From the NCBI RefSeq assembly GCF_030867145.1, contig NC_134433.1, forward strand, positions 12,165,216 to 12,229,215: a DNA stretch of 64,000 nt, read 5' to 3'. The notes under the pieces were generated by a model. It was not told where the DNA came from. It did no database searches and saw only the letters and a list, made by a program, of their open reading frames with translations. Positions within the stretch are counted from its first letter, which is position 1. Each line of letters starts with the position of its first letter. Source of the stretch: Opisthocomus hoazin. Lineage: Eukaryota > Chordata > Aves > Opisthocomiformes > Opisthocomidae. Below are positions 28,333-38,922 of this stretch, one piece after another. Both the position numbers and the translations under genes were made by a program.

Positions 28333-29112
28333 CACAGAATCACAGCATGGTCGGGGTTGGAAGGGATCTCTGTGGGTCACCCAGTCCAACCCCCTGCTGA
28401 AGCAGGGTCACCCAGAGCAGGCTGCACAGGATCTTGTCCAGGCGGGTCTTGAATATCTCCAGAGAAGGAGACTCCACAGCCTCCCTGGGCAGCCTGGGCT
28501 CCGTCACCCTCAGAGGGAAGAAGTTCTTCCTCATGTTCAGCTGGAGCTTTCTCTGCTTCCGTTTGTGCCCGCTGCCCCTTGTCCTGTCGCTGGGCACCGC
28601 TGGAAAGAGTCTGGCCCCGTCCTTCTGACACCCACCCTGCAGATATTTATCAGCATTTCTAAGGTCCCCTCTCAGCCTTCTCTTCTCCTGGCTGAACAAG
28701 TCCAGCTCCTCGTAGGAGAGATGTTCCAGTCCCCTCATCATCCTCGTAGCCCTCTGCTGGACTCTCTCCAGTAGCTCCTCATCTTTCTTGAACTGGGGAG
28801 CCCAGCACTGGACACAGCACTGCAGATGGGGCCTCACCAGGGCAGAGCAGAGGGGAAGCAGACCTTCCCTCGACCTGCTGGCCACACTCCTCCTAATGCA
28901 TCCCAGGATCCCATTGGCCTTCTGGGCAGCCAGGGCACACTGTTGGCTCATGGTCACCCTGTCACCCACCAGGAGACCCAGGTCCCTCTCCGCAGAGCTG
29001 CTCTCCAGCAGGTCAGCCCCAGCCTGTACTGGTGCATGAGGTTGTTCCTCCCCAGGTGCAGAACCCTGCACTTGCCCTTGTTGAACTTCATCAGGTTCCG
29101 CGTGTGGGAGCG
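28333..29112 (-). mobile_element. CR1 LINE fragment, longest copy
   Basis: Minus-strand CR1 with more of the reverse transcriptase C-terminus than the other copies, from about NLMKFNKGKCRVLHLG through LTMSQQCALAA-like sequence to the 3' tail. Frameshifts break the frame and the 5' part is missing. It lies upstream of MYO18A in intergenic DNA. Confidence 0.95.
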
Positions 29113-30310
29113 CGGCGAGAGCAAGCTGGCAGCTGTACGAGTGGCCCTGCGCTGCGCCCCGGGCCAAGAGATCCGGCGGTGGAGGAGATGCAGCCCTTGC
29201 AGCGGTGGAGGACAGCGGCAGCGAGCACAGCCGCCTGCTTCCGTCACCCCTTCCTTTGTCCCAGGCACGCAGAGCCCGGCGTGGGGAGCCGCAGCCATCC
29301 GGGGCACAGGGACGCGTGAGCCGGAGGGGGGGCCGAGTCCCAGCTCAGCTGCCAGGAGGTTTTTCTGGCTGCGGTGGCAAGCGGACACATGGTGTGGCTG
29401 TACCTCTGCCCGGCCTCCCCGGCACAGGCAGAGGAACAGCCGGTTACCGCCTGCGGCAGCTCCTGCTTCCTTATCGCACCGGGCAGGCGGTGGCCGGGCT
29501 GATGCCGGTTGGAACCGCCGAGCCGTGGGACAGCGCGAGGTCCCCAGTTTCTCTTGCAGCCCTGCCACCAGCACCCACCCAGCTTCCTGCCACCTCCCCG
29601 GGGCTGAACACCTCCGGGCTTCCCAGCAAGGCAGCCGGCTGCCCGAGCCCGTGAGATCCCAGCCGGCCTCGCCAGCCCCGCTCCCCGGGCTGGGCTGCCC
29701 TCAGCAGCTCTCCCCCGGCGTGGGGTTTCGCAGGCACCGGCAAACCCCGGCCCAAGGAGAGTCTCCATGTTGCCCAGAGCTTTCTGGGGAGAGTGGGATG
29801 GAGCTCGGATGCTGGTGGCGTTTCACGGTGCCCTCGGCAGGCGCGAGGAGCGGTGAGGGCCCTGAGCCGGGCTGGAAGGGGAAGCACCTGTTTTCGCAGC
29901 ACCCTGGGGTTTCCTAAATAGGTCACTGCTTTTTTACAGTCTCTGGGATCTAGAAAAACCAGTTGTTCCGGACAACCTGTGACCCGCAGCGATGGCTCCC
30001 CAGGCGCTTGCCGCTTTCCCCCCAGGTCCTCGTGGGGGGGGGACCTGCCACGCCAGCAGCGCTCGGGGTGAGCTGGGAGAGCGGCTGGGGAGCCCGCCGC
30101 ACCCCAAACCGTGCCCCAGCTCTCTGCCGAGGGTGACCCTGCCATGCCCGGCGTGGGGTGTGCATGGGGGGCTTTCTCCCCACGCTGCTCCTGGCCCGGT
30201 GTGGCTGCCGGCTCCGGGCTTTGCCCTGGGACTGTTTGCAGCTGGAGCCAGCATTTTCCCTTCGGCAGGGGAGTGGGGTCCCGCGCGGGGTGCGGAGGGG
30301 TGTGCGGTGC

Positions 30311-30346
30311 CGTACGCCCCGTACGCCCCGTACGCCCCGTACGCCC
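30311..30346. repeat. 10-bp tandem repeat CGTACGCCCC, about 3.6 copies
   Basis: Perfect head-to-tail copies in GC-rich intergenic DNA between MYO18A and CRYBA1. Confidence 0.9.
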
Positions 30347-31077
30347 GCTGCGGCGCGGCCGGCCCGGGGTGAGCTCTCCCTCTAGTGGCACCAGGCTCCT
30401 GGCGAAGCCTCGGCCCCGCCGGGGTGGCCAGAGCCACGGCCAGGGCACGGCCGAGGGGCTGGCGGGAGCTGGGGGACGAGGTCCAAGCCGGCCTCCCGCT
30501 CGCAGCCTGGGCCGCCCATGGCGGGGTGCCGGGGGGCTTTGCAGGAGGGGTCCCAGCCCCGCGGAGGGCAGCCGGCCCTGCTCCTCCATTCCCTGACCCG
30601 GCGTTGGCCGCGACGCGGCAGTACGGCCAGCCAGAGCATCCCGGGAGCGGGCATCAGGCCTCAGGGCCCTTCCCAGTGACCCCCCCGGCTCTGCCGCCAC
30701 CGTCCCCATCCCGGCCACCCCCACACCCGGGCTCCAGCGCAGCGCGAGGCAGCAGCCTGCGAGGGGAGAGGCCCCCCCCGAGCCCCAGCGTCCCCCTGCC
30801 ATGGCGGAGCCCTGCCCGCAGGAGGGGTCCCCCAGGACCCCGCCGCGTCCCCTCGGGGTGGGCTGGGCGGGTGCCATCCCCGCAGCAGTGTCCCCCGGGC
30901 CGGGCGCCAGCCGCGCCGCGCTGACAGGGCGCTTTGCTTTGTGCCGGCCGCCCAGCAGGGAGACAAAAGGGTCGGTCAGACGCGGGCGGCGCATTGTGCC
31001 GGCAGCCATGCGCTGAGGCAGCAGCCCGCGCCGCCACGCTCGCTTCGTGACCCCCGGGGGTCAGGGCCTGCGCCCGC

Positions 31078-31136
31078 CATGGCACCCCGGGGCCTGCAGC
31101 GCCTGCCATGGCACCCCGGGGCCTGCAGCGCCCGCC
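31078..31136. repeat. 29-bp direct repeat, 2 copies
   Basis: CCATGGCACCCCGGGGCCTG followed by CAGCGCC(T/C)G occurs twice in tandem. Confidence 0.85.
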
Positions 31137-31642
31137 GTGCCTCGGCCCTTGGGGGAGCGGCCGACGGGGAAGGGGAGTCAGACCTGGGCACCATGGTTAC
31201 TGCAGGCCTGAGGCCTAGGGGTGCCTCGTTGCCATGGTTACCACAGGCCTGAGGCCCATGGCCGCTCCCCCAGGCATGGGGCCGGGGGGTGGCAGCCCCT
31301 GTGTGGAGCCGATGGGCAAGTGCTGGGGCTCGGTGCGGCCACGAGGCCATGGCTGCCGGGCCGGTGAACAGAAGGCCCCACAACCCTTGCCCGCCATGGG
31401 GCCGTGGTGGGAGGAGTGTGTCCACACCGACACGGAGACAGGGACCCACCATAGCCGGCTGAGCAAGGTGATGGCGGTGTCTGGCAAGCACGGTGCCGAG
31501 CCCGCCGCTCGCGGGGTCTCGCCGGGCCGGTGCCACGCCATCCCCGCTGTGCCGACCAGCGCCGGGCCGGGCCAGCCCCCCGTGCTCGCCCCGTGACGGC
31601 GCGGTGCATTGCCCCTGGAAAATGCCAGAGCCGTCCAACCGT

Positions 31643-31898
31643 TGAGTCATTGGTGCCCAAGATTATCTGTGCAAACAGCCGCCCCGATTATTTTTTTTTT
31701 TATTATTATGATCAAATTTTTTTTCTTTTTTCTTTTTCCCTAAGAATGTGGCTCAGACCATGGGGATGAGCGGCTGAAATCTCCGGGGATCAGCGGGACA
31801 ATGCCTGCGCGAGCTTTGTGCTGACGGCTCTGCAAACGCCGGCACCGGCTCCCGGCCAGCAGCACCCTATAAAAGCTGAGCCGCTGAAGTAGGCAAAC
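31643..31898 (+). promoter_or_regulatory. CRYBA1 promoter with TATA box and MAF/AP-1-type sites
   Basis: TATAAAAG at 31868-31875 lies about 30 bp before the expected transcription start. TGCTGAC, a MAF half-site of the kind that drives lens crystallins, is at 31819-31825, and TGAGTCA is at 31643-31649. A long T-rich tract (31690-31742) lies between them. TATA position and short leader fit known beta-crystallin promoters. Confidence 0.8.
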
Positions 31899-31935
31899 AT
31901 TACATGGGCGAAGCAGCGGTAACCGCCTGAGCTAG
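31898..31935 (+). other. CRYBA1: CRYBA1 exon 1 with disrupted beta-A3 start (frame 31904-31930)
   Basis: ATG at 31904 follows a leader of only about five bases. It reads MGEAAVTA then TGA at 31928, before the donor GCTAG|GTGAGT. Removing one A from the AA at 31921-31922 would give an in-frame join to exon 2 reading MGEAAVPPELDTVPAPK, the expected N-terminal arm of beta-A3. As it stands, this ATG opens a short upstream frame only. In other vertebrates one mRNA makes beta-A3 and, by leaky scanning, beta-A1. Confidence 0.85.
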
Positions 31936-32683
31936 GTGAGTCCTGGGACCGATTTGTACCCCCCCCACCTCACCCCTGCTCGTCCCTGCGGCCGCCAGCC
32001 GGCCGGGCAGACACCCATCCTCCTGCCTGGTGGGCAAACGACACCCGGAGGGACCGTCGCCATCTCCAGTGGCAAAAGACAGGCTCACATGTCCCCGCTG
32101 GCAGCCGGGGGGGCCGAGAGCTCTCTGCCATGAGGCACCCCACTCCTGGCACCCACACAACCCCGGCCCCCGGCACAGCACCCCGGTTGGCATCTCCCAC
32201 CCCCCCTGCACCTCCCGCGGGAGGCATAGCCAGGGCACGGAGAGGGGAGCCCGAGGGTTTGTTGGACACCGCCAGGCACCGGGCAGCCCGTGCCCACCGC
32301 CGCGGCTCCCGCTCTGGCTCAGGGTGATTTTTCCTAGCGATGGCTGGGCCTCGGGGAAGGTGAAGGGGGAGCCTGGCACTGCACCCCGGCAAGCAAGCAG
32401 CTCCGTGCCACGGCCGGGAGGAGGGAAGGGGCACTGCGGCAGCGAGAAGGGAGCGCCTTATTCTGGATGTGTCCTGGAGCCCTCCGCCGTGCCCCCACCC
32501 CATCCTGTGGCTAGCAAGAGGGTCTCGCTGCAGCTGGCGTGCCTTGTCCCCAGCAGCAGGGCAGCCACCTTCGAACAGGCACCGCAGGCAGCGGGCACAG
32601 AGCAGGCCCCCGGCCCCACGGACGGGCAGCGGGGATGCGCAGGGGCATGCTGCAGTGCAAACAGCTTTTCCTTCCTTCTCCAG

Positions 32684-32748
32684 ACACCGTTCCAGCACCA
32701 AAGATGGCTCAGACGAACCCTCTGCCTGTCCCCATGGGCCCGTGGAAG
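32684..32748 (+). CDS. CRYBA1: CRYBA1 exon 2 (N-terminal arm; beta-A1 start at 32704)
   Basis: Acceptor CTTCTCCAG. The first 20 nt would code DTVPAPK of the beta-A3 arm if exon 1 were in frame. ATG at 32704 (context AAAGATGG, a good one) starts beta-A1. Donor AAG|GTACGT. Confidence 0.94.
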
Positions 32749-35700
32749 GTACGTCCTCGCAGTCCCTGGATCTCGCCTTTCCCAGCGGGCAGGTGGGGGA
32801 CAGGGAGAGGGGCAAAGCCAGTCCTCCGGGGCCAGAAAAGCTGCACAGCGGGCAGTGAAGCGGTGGGAGCGCAGGAAGCAAGGCACCCCGTCCTCTGCCC
32901 ATGGGAACGTGCCTCCTGCCTGCTCTAACACCTCCTGGGTGTTCTTCATCAGCTTCTTTGCAGCCCAGCCGTGTCCTGCTCTTTACCAGGCAGTTACAGC
33001 AGCCCCCGAAAGCCACGTGCTGTTATTTGCCCTCCCGTGTCAGCGCAGGCAGGCCGGCAGGGTGGGCAGGGGGGCTGCGAAGCGGGTGGTGGGCACGGCC
33101 GAGCAAGGTGGGGAGCAGCCCTGAGGGCTCTGGCAGCTGCTCCGGGGACACGGTTTGAGGCGGGAGCCGAGAGGGAGAGGAGAAGCGCATGTGCAGGTGG
33201 GGAGCACCCCCATGAAGCCTGGAGCTGTCGCAGGAGAGCAGAGCATCAGCCAAAGCCCCCCTGGGGAGCCCCCCTCGCCCTTTCCCCCGTTAATCCTCTT
33301 TGCCCTAGAGCGTTCGGAGCAGAGGCCGGGAGAACCGCCAGCCACAGCCCTGCCACCCGCCCATCCCAGCACGGCTCCGCTCCTCTCTCCGGACGGCACC
33401 GCTGCCCCGGGAACTGATCTCCGCAGGGGTGAGCAGGAGAGCGGAGCGGGGCCCAGCACGACACCAGGGCAGGGCAGCGCGGGCCAGCAGTGCAGGGACG
33501 CGCAGAGGCGAGCGGGGCTGCGTCCCAGCCCAGACGGGTCCCTGGTGCAGCCTCCGCCGGCTCTTCCCCGGACGGAGCGTGACCTTCCGTCTCGAAGAGA
33601 CGCTGAATCCCCTGGGGCCGCTGCCGGGCAGTTCCCAACTCGGCAGCTCGCTCTCCATTCCAGATCACCGTGTATGACCAAGAAAACTTCCAGGGCAAGA
33701 GGATGGAGTTCTCTTCGGCCTGTCCCAACATCATGGAGTGTGGCTTTGACAACATCCGCTCGCTGAAGGTGGAGAGCGGCGCGTGAGTACCCGGCGGCAG
33801 GGACGCTTTCCCAGGTGGGCTGGCAGAGCGAGGGGTGCCTGAGCGCAGAGCAGGGCCCAGCGCCCTCGCTCCGCTTAGCTGGAGCCAGGCACCGCAGCCG
33901 GTGGAAGGCAGGCACGGGGATCCCCCCCTGCCAGGCTGGAGCAGCCAGCCCAGGGCAGCACCGACACAGACACAGGGCCAGAGGACAGCGGCGACGCCTT
34001 TGGCGTCGTCCAAAGCTGCCAGGCTTGGAGCTCACCGGTGCCCCGCAGGGATGCTGCCCACGGATGCAGCGAAGATCAGTGCTCAGCGAGTGGCTCCCGA
34101 GCCCAGCCGGGTCCCCATCCTGCCCACGGCACCCCATGGAGCACCGTGCCTAGAGAGTCACCTTTCTTGCCCCAGGGCCCAGCCCTGCTCTGCCCTGCGC
34201 TTTCCCCGCACCATGCAGCTCCCCAGGGCCAGAGCAGAGCCGTCCTGCAGCCCGTGCTGGGCTGCGCCAGCCGCTGACAGGGGTAGGGAGCAGAGCTGGG
34301 CTTCTCCTGGCACCGGAATTTTCCCTGGCACAGGCGAGACATCTCCCGAGCCGCTCCGAGGTGCTGCGCGTAAGGAGCGGTCCCCCCGGCAAGCATCCCG
34401 CTGGGGCCGGGGAAGCAGACGAGATAGATTTGCGCTGCTATATTTAGGATTTGTAACGCTAACGGGATTACAGCGGCATGCGTGCTCACGCCGTAATCAG
34501 CTCCCTGCTCCAGTTGCCGTGTTCCTCGGCAGGCTGGTCACCTTGCACAGCGGGAGGCCGACCGCGGGACACGGGACCGGCACTCGGTTTGGGTGGGTGG
34601 CGAGAGGCCCTCAACCCCCCCGGCTCAGCCTGCCCCTCGGCACCCCGCATGCCCCATAAGCAGGGGGGCTGTGGGCTACACAGCCTGTGCCGTCTGCCCT
34701 CCAGCCCCCAGCCCTCCCGCTCGGCTGTGGCTGTTCCATCCCCGGTCTCTGTAAGGGGACGTGCCCAAGAGAGGTCCCCACCCTGGGGACAGGCAGGCTC
34801 TCGTGTGGGCAGCACCAGGGCTTGCAAAATGTGTCCCGCAGGGACCTCTCCTCGTTTGTTTTCAGTGAAGAGGGGGGACCCAGGGAGGGGGAAGGCAACA
34901 GCTCCCTGCCCTGCCCGCAGCCAGCTGGGTGCTGCCTGGTTTGGGCGTTAGGAACGCAGGTCTTGCCAGCTGTGCCAGGTTCCAGTCAGGAAACCAGTAA
35001 GAAACGAGGCCTTTGGGAGAGAAGGGCAGCCAGGGGTGTCCTGTGGCATCTCAGCGCGACACCGACCTGCGTAAACAACCACAGAGCGTTAGGGGAAAGC
35101 GAGGCACCCTCGCAGGCTGGGCCGCTTGGGAGGGGAGACCCCAGCACCAGCCACAGCTGGGGGATGCCGGCGCTGCCGTGCGGGCAGCCTCCCAGGCACC
35201 AAACGCGGTTACGCATCCATCGCCGCTTCCTTTCCTCCCGGACTTGCGGGCAGAGGCCAGACCCCAACCTCCTCCTCGCACCTACATCCGTGCCCCGGTG
35301 CCAGCCCCGAGCTGGAGGCCCAGAGCTGCCGCAGGAAGCCCTGGCAGCCCTTGCCCTGTTTTTGCAGCTGGGTCGGTTACGAGCACACCGGCTTCTGCGG
35401 GCAGCAGTTCATCCTGGAGAGAGGAGAGTACCCGCGCTGGGACGCCTGGAGCGGCAGCAACGCCTACCACATCGAGCGCCTGATGTCCTTCCGCCCCGTC
35501 TGCTCTGCTGTGAGCGTCCCGGCTCCCGCGGGGCTCCCGCGTCTCTGATCCCACTAAAACCTCCCAGACGGCAGCACCAGGCCAAGGGAGTGAGGCCAAA
35601 CACAGCCATGCCAGGGGCTCTGCGGGTAGCGGAGGCTCCTCGGGGCAGGCTCAGCTCTTTGCTCCCGTGCCCGGCAGGATTTGCTCTTTCTGCCCTGTTT

Positions 35701-36463
35701 TCTAAACCTTTTGAGGGAACTGCAGGGCCAGCTGTACCTGCCCAGAGCTGGAGGACAGCCAGCCAGGGACGGTAGCTGTGGCATCGCCGTCACTGACACC
35801 TCCCAGGCCAACCCCTGCCCTGTCCTGGCCCAGCACCACTCTGCTGAGCACCTCCACGCATCTGGGCTTTGGGAAAATCAGCCCAGGGTCTGAACACCCC
35901 TCCCTCCGGGAAACCCCCCCGAGCAATGCCGCAGGGAGGGACAGCCATCACCCTGCCGTCCCCAGTCCCCATCCCCGACTGGGAGGCAGCACCGCCTCCC
36001 CCTCACCCCCTGCTCTCCCTCCCCCTCAGAATCACAAAGAATCCAAGATCACCGTCTTTGAGAAAGACAACTTCATCGGCCGCCAGTGGGAGATCAGCGA
36101 TGACTACCCCTCGCTGCAGGCCATGGGCTGGGCCAACAACGAAGTGGGCTCCATGAAGATCCAGTGCGGCGCGTAAGTGACGGGCAAAGGGCCATGGGCA
36201 GCAGGGACAAGCGGCTGCCATCGCTGTGCTGCCACGGCTGGAGGGGGCACCCCGAAACCCCCTCGCTTACCTCGCATCCCCTTTACGGCCCGCCTGACGA
36301 CTCCTTTTCTTCCAGCTGGGTTTGCTACCAGTATCCCGGGTACCGTGGCTACCAGTACGTCCTGGAGTCCGACCACCACGGAGGAGACTACAAGCACTGG
36401 AGAGAGTGGGGTTCGCATGCCCAGACCTCCCAGATCCAATCCATCCGGCGTGTCCAGCAGTAG
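32704..36463 (+). CDS. CRYBA1: CRYBA1, beta-A1-crystallin, gene level (start in exon 2)
   Basis: Beta-crystallins are structural lens proteins built from four Greek-key motifs in two domains, and they form dimers and larger oligomers in lens fibre cells. Five coding exons (32704-32748, 33664-33782, 35368-35509, 36030-36172, 36316-36463) give 198 codons, the usual beta-A1 length, starting [15 protein letters not shown]. As is typical, each Greek key is one exon. All splice sites are GT/AG with matching phases. The protein part is intact and highly conserved; only the upstream beta-A3 start is broken. It lies head-to-head with MYO18A and tail-to-tail with NUFIP2. Confidence 0.96.
33664..33782 (+). 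CDS. CRYBA1: CRYBA1 exon 3, Greek key 1
   Basis: 119 nt, [16 protein letters not shown] through [12 protein letters not shown], the first Greek-key motif with the typical YDxxxFxG start. Phase 0 in and 2 out. Confidence 0.96.
35368..35509 (+). CDS. CRYBA1: CRYBA1 exon 4, Greek key 2
   Basis: 142 nt, [20 protein letters not shown] through MSFRPVCSA. Contains the YPRWDAWSG turn and the RLMSFRP end of the N-terminal domain. Confidence 0.96.
36030..36172 (+). CDS. CRYBA1: CRYBA1 exon 5, linker and Greek key 3
   Basis: 143 nt, linker NHKESK then [16 protein letters not shown] through VGSMKIQCG. Acceptor CCCCCTCAG, donor GGCGC|GTAAGT. Confidence 0.96.
36316..36463 (+). CDS. CRYBA1: CRYBA1 exon 6, Greek key 4 and stop
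   Basis: [17 protein letters not shown] through [11 protein letters not shown] and TAG at 36461-36463. The 3' UTR follows to about 36640. Confidence 0.96.
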
Positions 36464-36615
36464 CTCCCCACTTCCCAGTGCGTCTCTGCAAGGTTTCTGA
36501 AGCTCACCGGCTCCCTTTTGGTGCTAATACTCCCCTCCCGAAATAACCACCCCTTCTTGTACTGCAACGGCTTATGGAACAACACTCCCGAACCGTACCA
36601 ACCGCCACAACTGCC

Positions 36616-36621
36616 AATAAA
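36616..36621 (+). terminator. CRYBA1 poly(A) signal AATAAA
   Basis: AATAAA lies 153 bp after the stop, followed at 36651-36680 by a GT-rich downstream element. Confidence 0.9.
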
Positions 36622-36640
36622 TGTGACTGAAAGAAAAAGA

Positions 36641-37509
36641 TCAGCCGGCTCGGTGGGTGTTTGCTGTTGTGTGTTTGGGACTGAAGTCACAGAATCACAG
36701 AATCACAGCATGGTGGGGGTTGGCAGGGCCCTCTGTGGGTCACCCAGCCCAACCCCCTGCCCAAGCAGGGTCACCCAGAGCAGGCTGCACAGCACCGCGT
36801 CCAGGTGGGTCTGGAATATCTCCAGAGAAGGAGACTCCACAACCTCCCTGGGCAGCCTGGGCCAGGGCTCCGTCACCCTCAGAGGGAAGAAGTTCTTCCT
36901 CATGTTCAGCTGGAACTTCCTCTATTTCAGTTTGTGTCCGTTGCTCCTTGTCCTGTCGCTGGGCACCACTGAGAAGAGTCTGGCCCCATCCTCCTGACAC
37001 CCACCCTGCAGATATTTATAAGCATTTATTAGGTCCCCTCTCAGCCTTCTCCAGGCTGAACAAGCCCAGCTCCCTCAGCCTCTCCTTGTAGGAAAGATGT
37101 TCCAGTCCCCTCGTCATCCTCGTAGCCCTCCTCACGCATCCCCATCCCACAGCAAGGACCAGACCCCTCCCTGCCCGTTTCAAGCCGGGCTGAAGCCCGG
37201 TGGGGCTCACGCCACAGCAAGTTTATCCCCGACAGCCTCGCACGCACAGCACAGCAGCCAAATCCCTGGGCGCTGCGGCTCTGCAGCGCGTGGCTTCCCT
37301 GGCTCCCTGCCCTTCCCTTCCCCAGCCAGGGCGGAGGACACCATGCTGCCCGCCTCGCCAGCACCGTGCACGCAGCCACGGGTGCCGCGCTGCTGGGGGG
37401 CTTCGTGGCCAGCGCTGCCAGGCCTGGGGGACCGAAAGTCATCAGCCACGTGGCATCCCCTGGGCCAAAGGATGCTCCCTGCGAGCGCAAAAAAAGAAAG
37501 TCACGCTGA
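36641..37509. other. Tail-to-tail spacer between CRYBA1 and NUFIP2
   Basis: About 870 bp between the two poly(A) sites. Half of it is CR1; the rest has no recognised feature. Confidence 0.6.
36686..37131 (-). mobile_element. CR1 LINE fragment between CRYBA1 and NUFIP2
   Basis: Same 3' part as the other copies ([23 protein letters not shown]), about 446 bp with a small deletion near 37050. It sits just past the CRYBA1 poly(A) site. Confidence 0.94.
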
Positions 37510-37529
37510 CACCCGCAAACTTTAAAATT

Positions 37530-37535
37530 TTTATT
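37530..37535 (-). terminator. NUFIP2 distal poly(A) signal (TTTATT on plus)
   Basis: AATAAA on the minus strand, followed in that direction by a GT/T-rich element (37489-37520). It is at the sharp change from AT-rich UTR to GC-rich spacer. A further AATAAA at 39107-39112 could serve as an earlier site. Confidence 0.65.
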
Positions 37536-38851
37536 CAACAATTTACATCACTTATCGTCTGTCTTAACGTATTCGATCTACACAAATTTCTTTTTTTCCT
37601 GATAAAATAATAAAATTTGGATAAAGTTTGAAGACTTGTTGGTGCAGAATAAACAAAATTTCAGGTAACTTCTTTTTTTTTTTTTTTAAACATTTAGTGT
37701 GAAGTATGACATCATTGGTAAAGATACATCATGCCATTACAGCTCACGGACGTTACCTATCCTTACAGCCCGTGACGTCACCCACACCAGCGCACGGGGC
37801 CGCGCCAGACACAGCTACAGCAGGTATTACACAAATCCTCTAGCCACCCTCTCACGACCGGGAAAACGCCTACGCTTCTCCAGCTGGGCACACCGAGTGC
37901 GTTAACCTAATCGGAAATACCGGGGAGGGGAGAAGAAAACAACGACTACCTTTACCCATCCGTGTGGTCGCACGCCACGACATCGACAACAAAGAGCGGC
38001 TGCCCCTCTCCGCGGGTCAGAGGTAATTCAGCTCCCGGGCAGGCAGAGCACAACCCCTTGCGGCGATTTTAATACAAACCAGGAGACCGGACGAAATGAG
38101 AACTTATTGATGGGGGGGGCAGGAGGGGAGAACGGCTCCGGCCCCAGCTCGCATTGCAGCGCGTGGTTGGGTTTCGCACCGCCCTTAACACTGAAATATT
38201 CAGGGGACGGGGAGAGAGGGGCATCCGTCCCCCCAGTAAACAAGTTGAGGACCTTCGGAGGCTCGCAAGCCGCTGAAGGTGTGTAAGTACACGTGTGATG
38301 GTAGATAGAAAAGCAGCCCTGTTTTGTAGGAAAAAAAAGCTGTCAAGTTAGTACAAAGTTCTGCCATGGCGAAGGGAACACGAGGAGAAAGCTGTCAGGG
38401 TCCTTCTCCTGTCACAACACCCCGACTCTCCCGCACAAAGGCTCTGGGCAAAGTGACAAGTTTCCAAAGGTGGCCCCAGCAACCCAACGCACCCAACGCG
38501 TGCAAACCAACCCACAATAACGCCCGCTCTCCGCTCCAGCGGGCCGCGAACTACGGCCCCCGCAGCGGAGACGGCGACGGAGCCCGGCCCTCCCGCCTCA
38601 CGGCGGGAACACACACCGGTAGCGTTTCTCTTCGGGTCACTCTGTCACCAGAAGCCTCAGGTCTGCCCACGCCGCCAGCCTGCAGCGCAGCAGACCCATC
38701 GCCACCCCCCCGACGCTGCTCCGCGTGGGGCCGCACTCCCGACCAGAGGAAAGAAGGGCACTCGTTCATCCGACAGCGCAAAGCGCATCTGAAACGCAAG
38801 CCAGCACACCTCGCTCCCTCCAATTCAATCGCTAAAGTAGGCTCTTTAAAA

Positions 38852-38922
38852 TAAAAAAATAATATATATATTTATATAGCTATACAGAGAGAGACAGAGA
38901 AAGCGAAGGAGAGAGAGAGGCT
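38852..38922. repeat. TA-rich and GA-rich simple repeats
   Basis: An ATATAT stretch (38859-38884) is followed by GAGAGA-type sequence (38886-38922) in the inferred NUFIP2 3' UTR. Confidence 0.85.

Larger units (their letters stand above)
29113..31642. other. Intergenic between MYO18A and CRYBA1
   Basis: GC-rich, with long but unconvincing open frames on both strands. It contains the 10-bp and 29-bp tandem repeats and an X-box-like palindrome (31228-31241). Confidence 0.5.

Noticed and set aside
29471-31009. 512-codon minus-strand frame in intergenic DNA
   Set aside because: Gly/Pro/Arg-rich, no recognisable domain, in GC-rich sequence where stops are rare on both strands.
31970-34137. Long minus-strand frames opposite CRYBA1
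   Set aside because: Antisense to CRYBA1 introns and exons, low-complexity, no family.
23295-37131. Endogenous retrovirus origin for the reverse-transcriptase-like frames
   Set aside because: The sequence is the CR1 LINE C-terminus with the CR1 3' tail; no LTR, gag or env is present.
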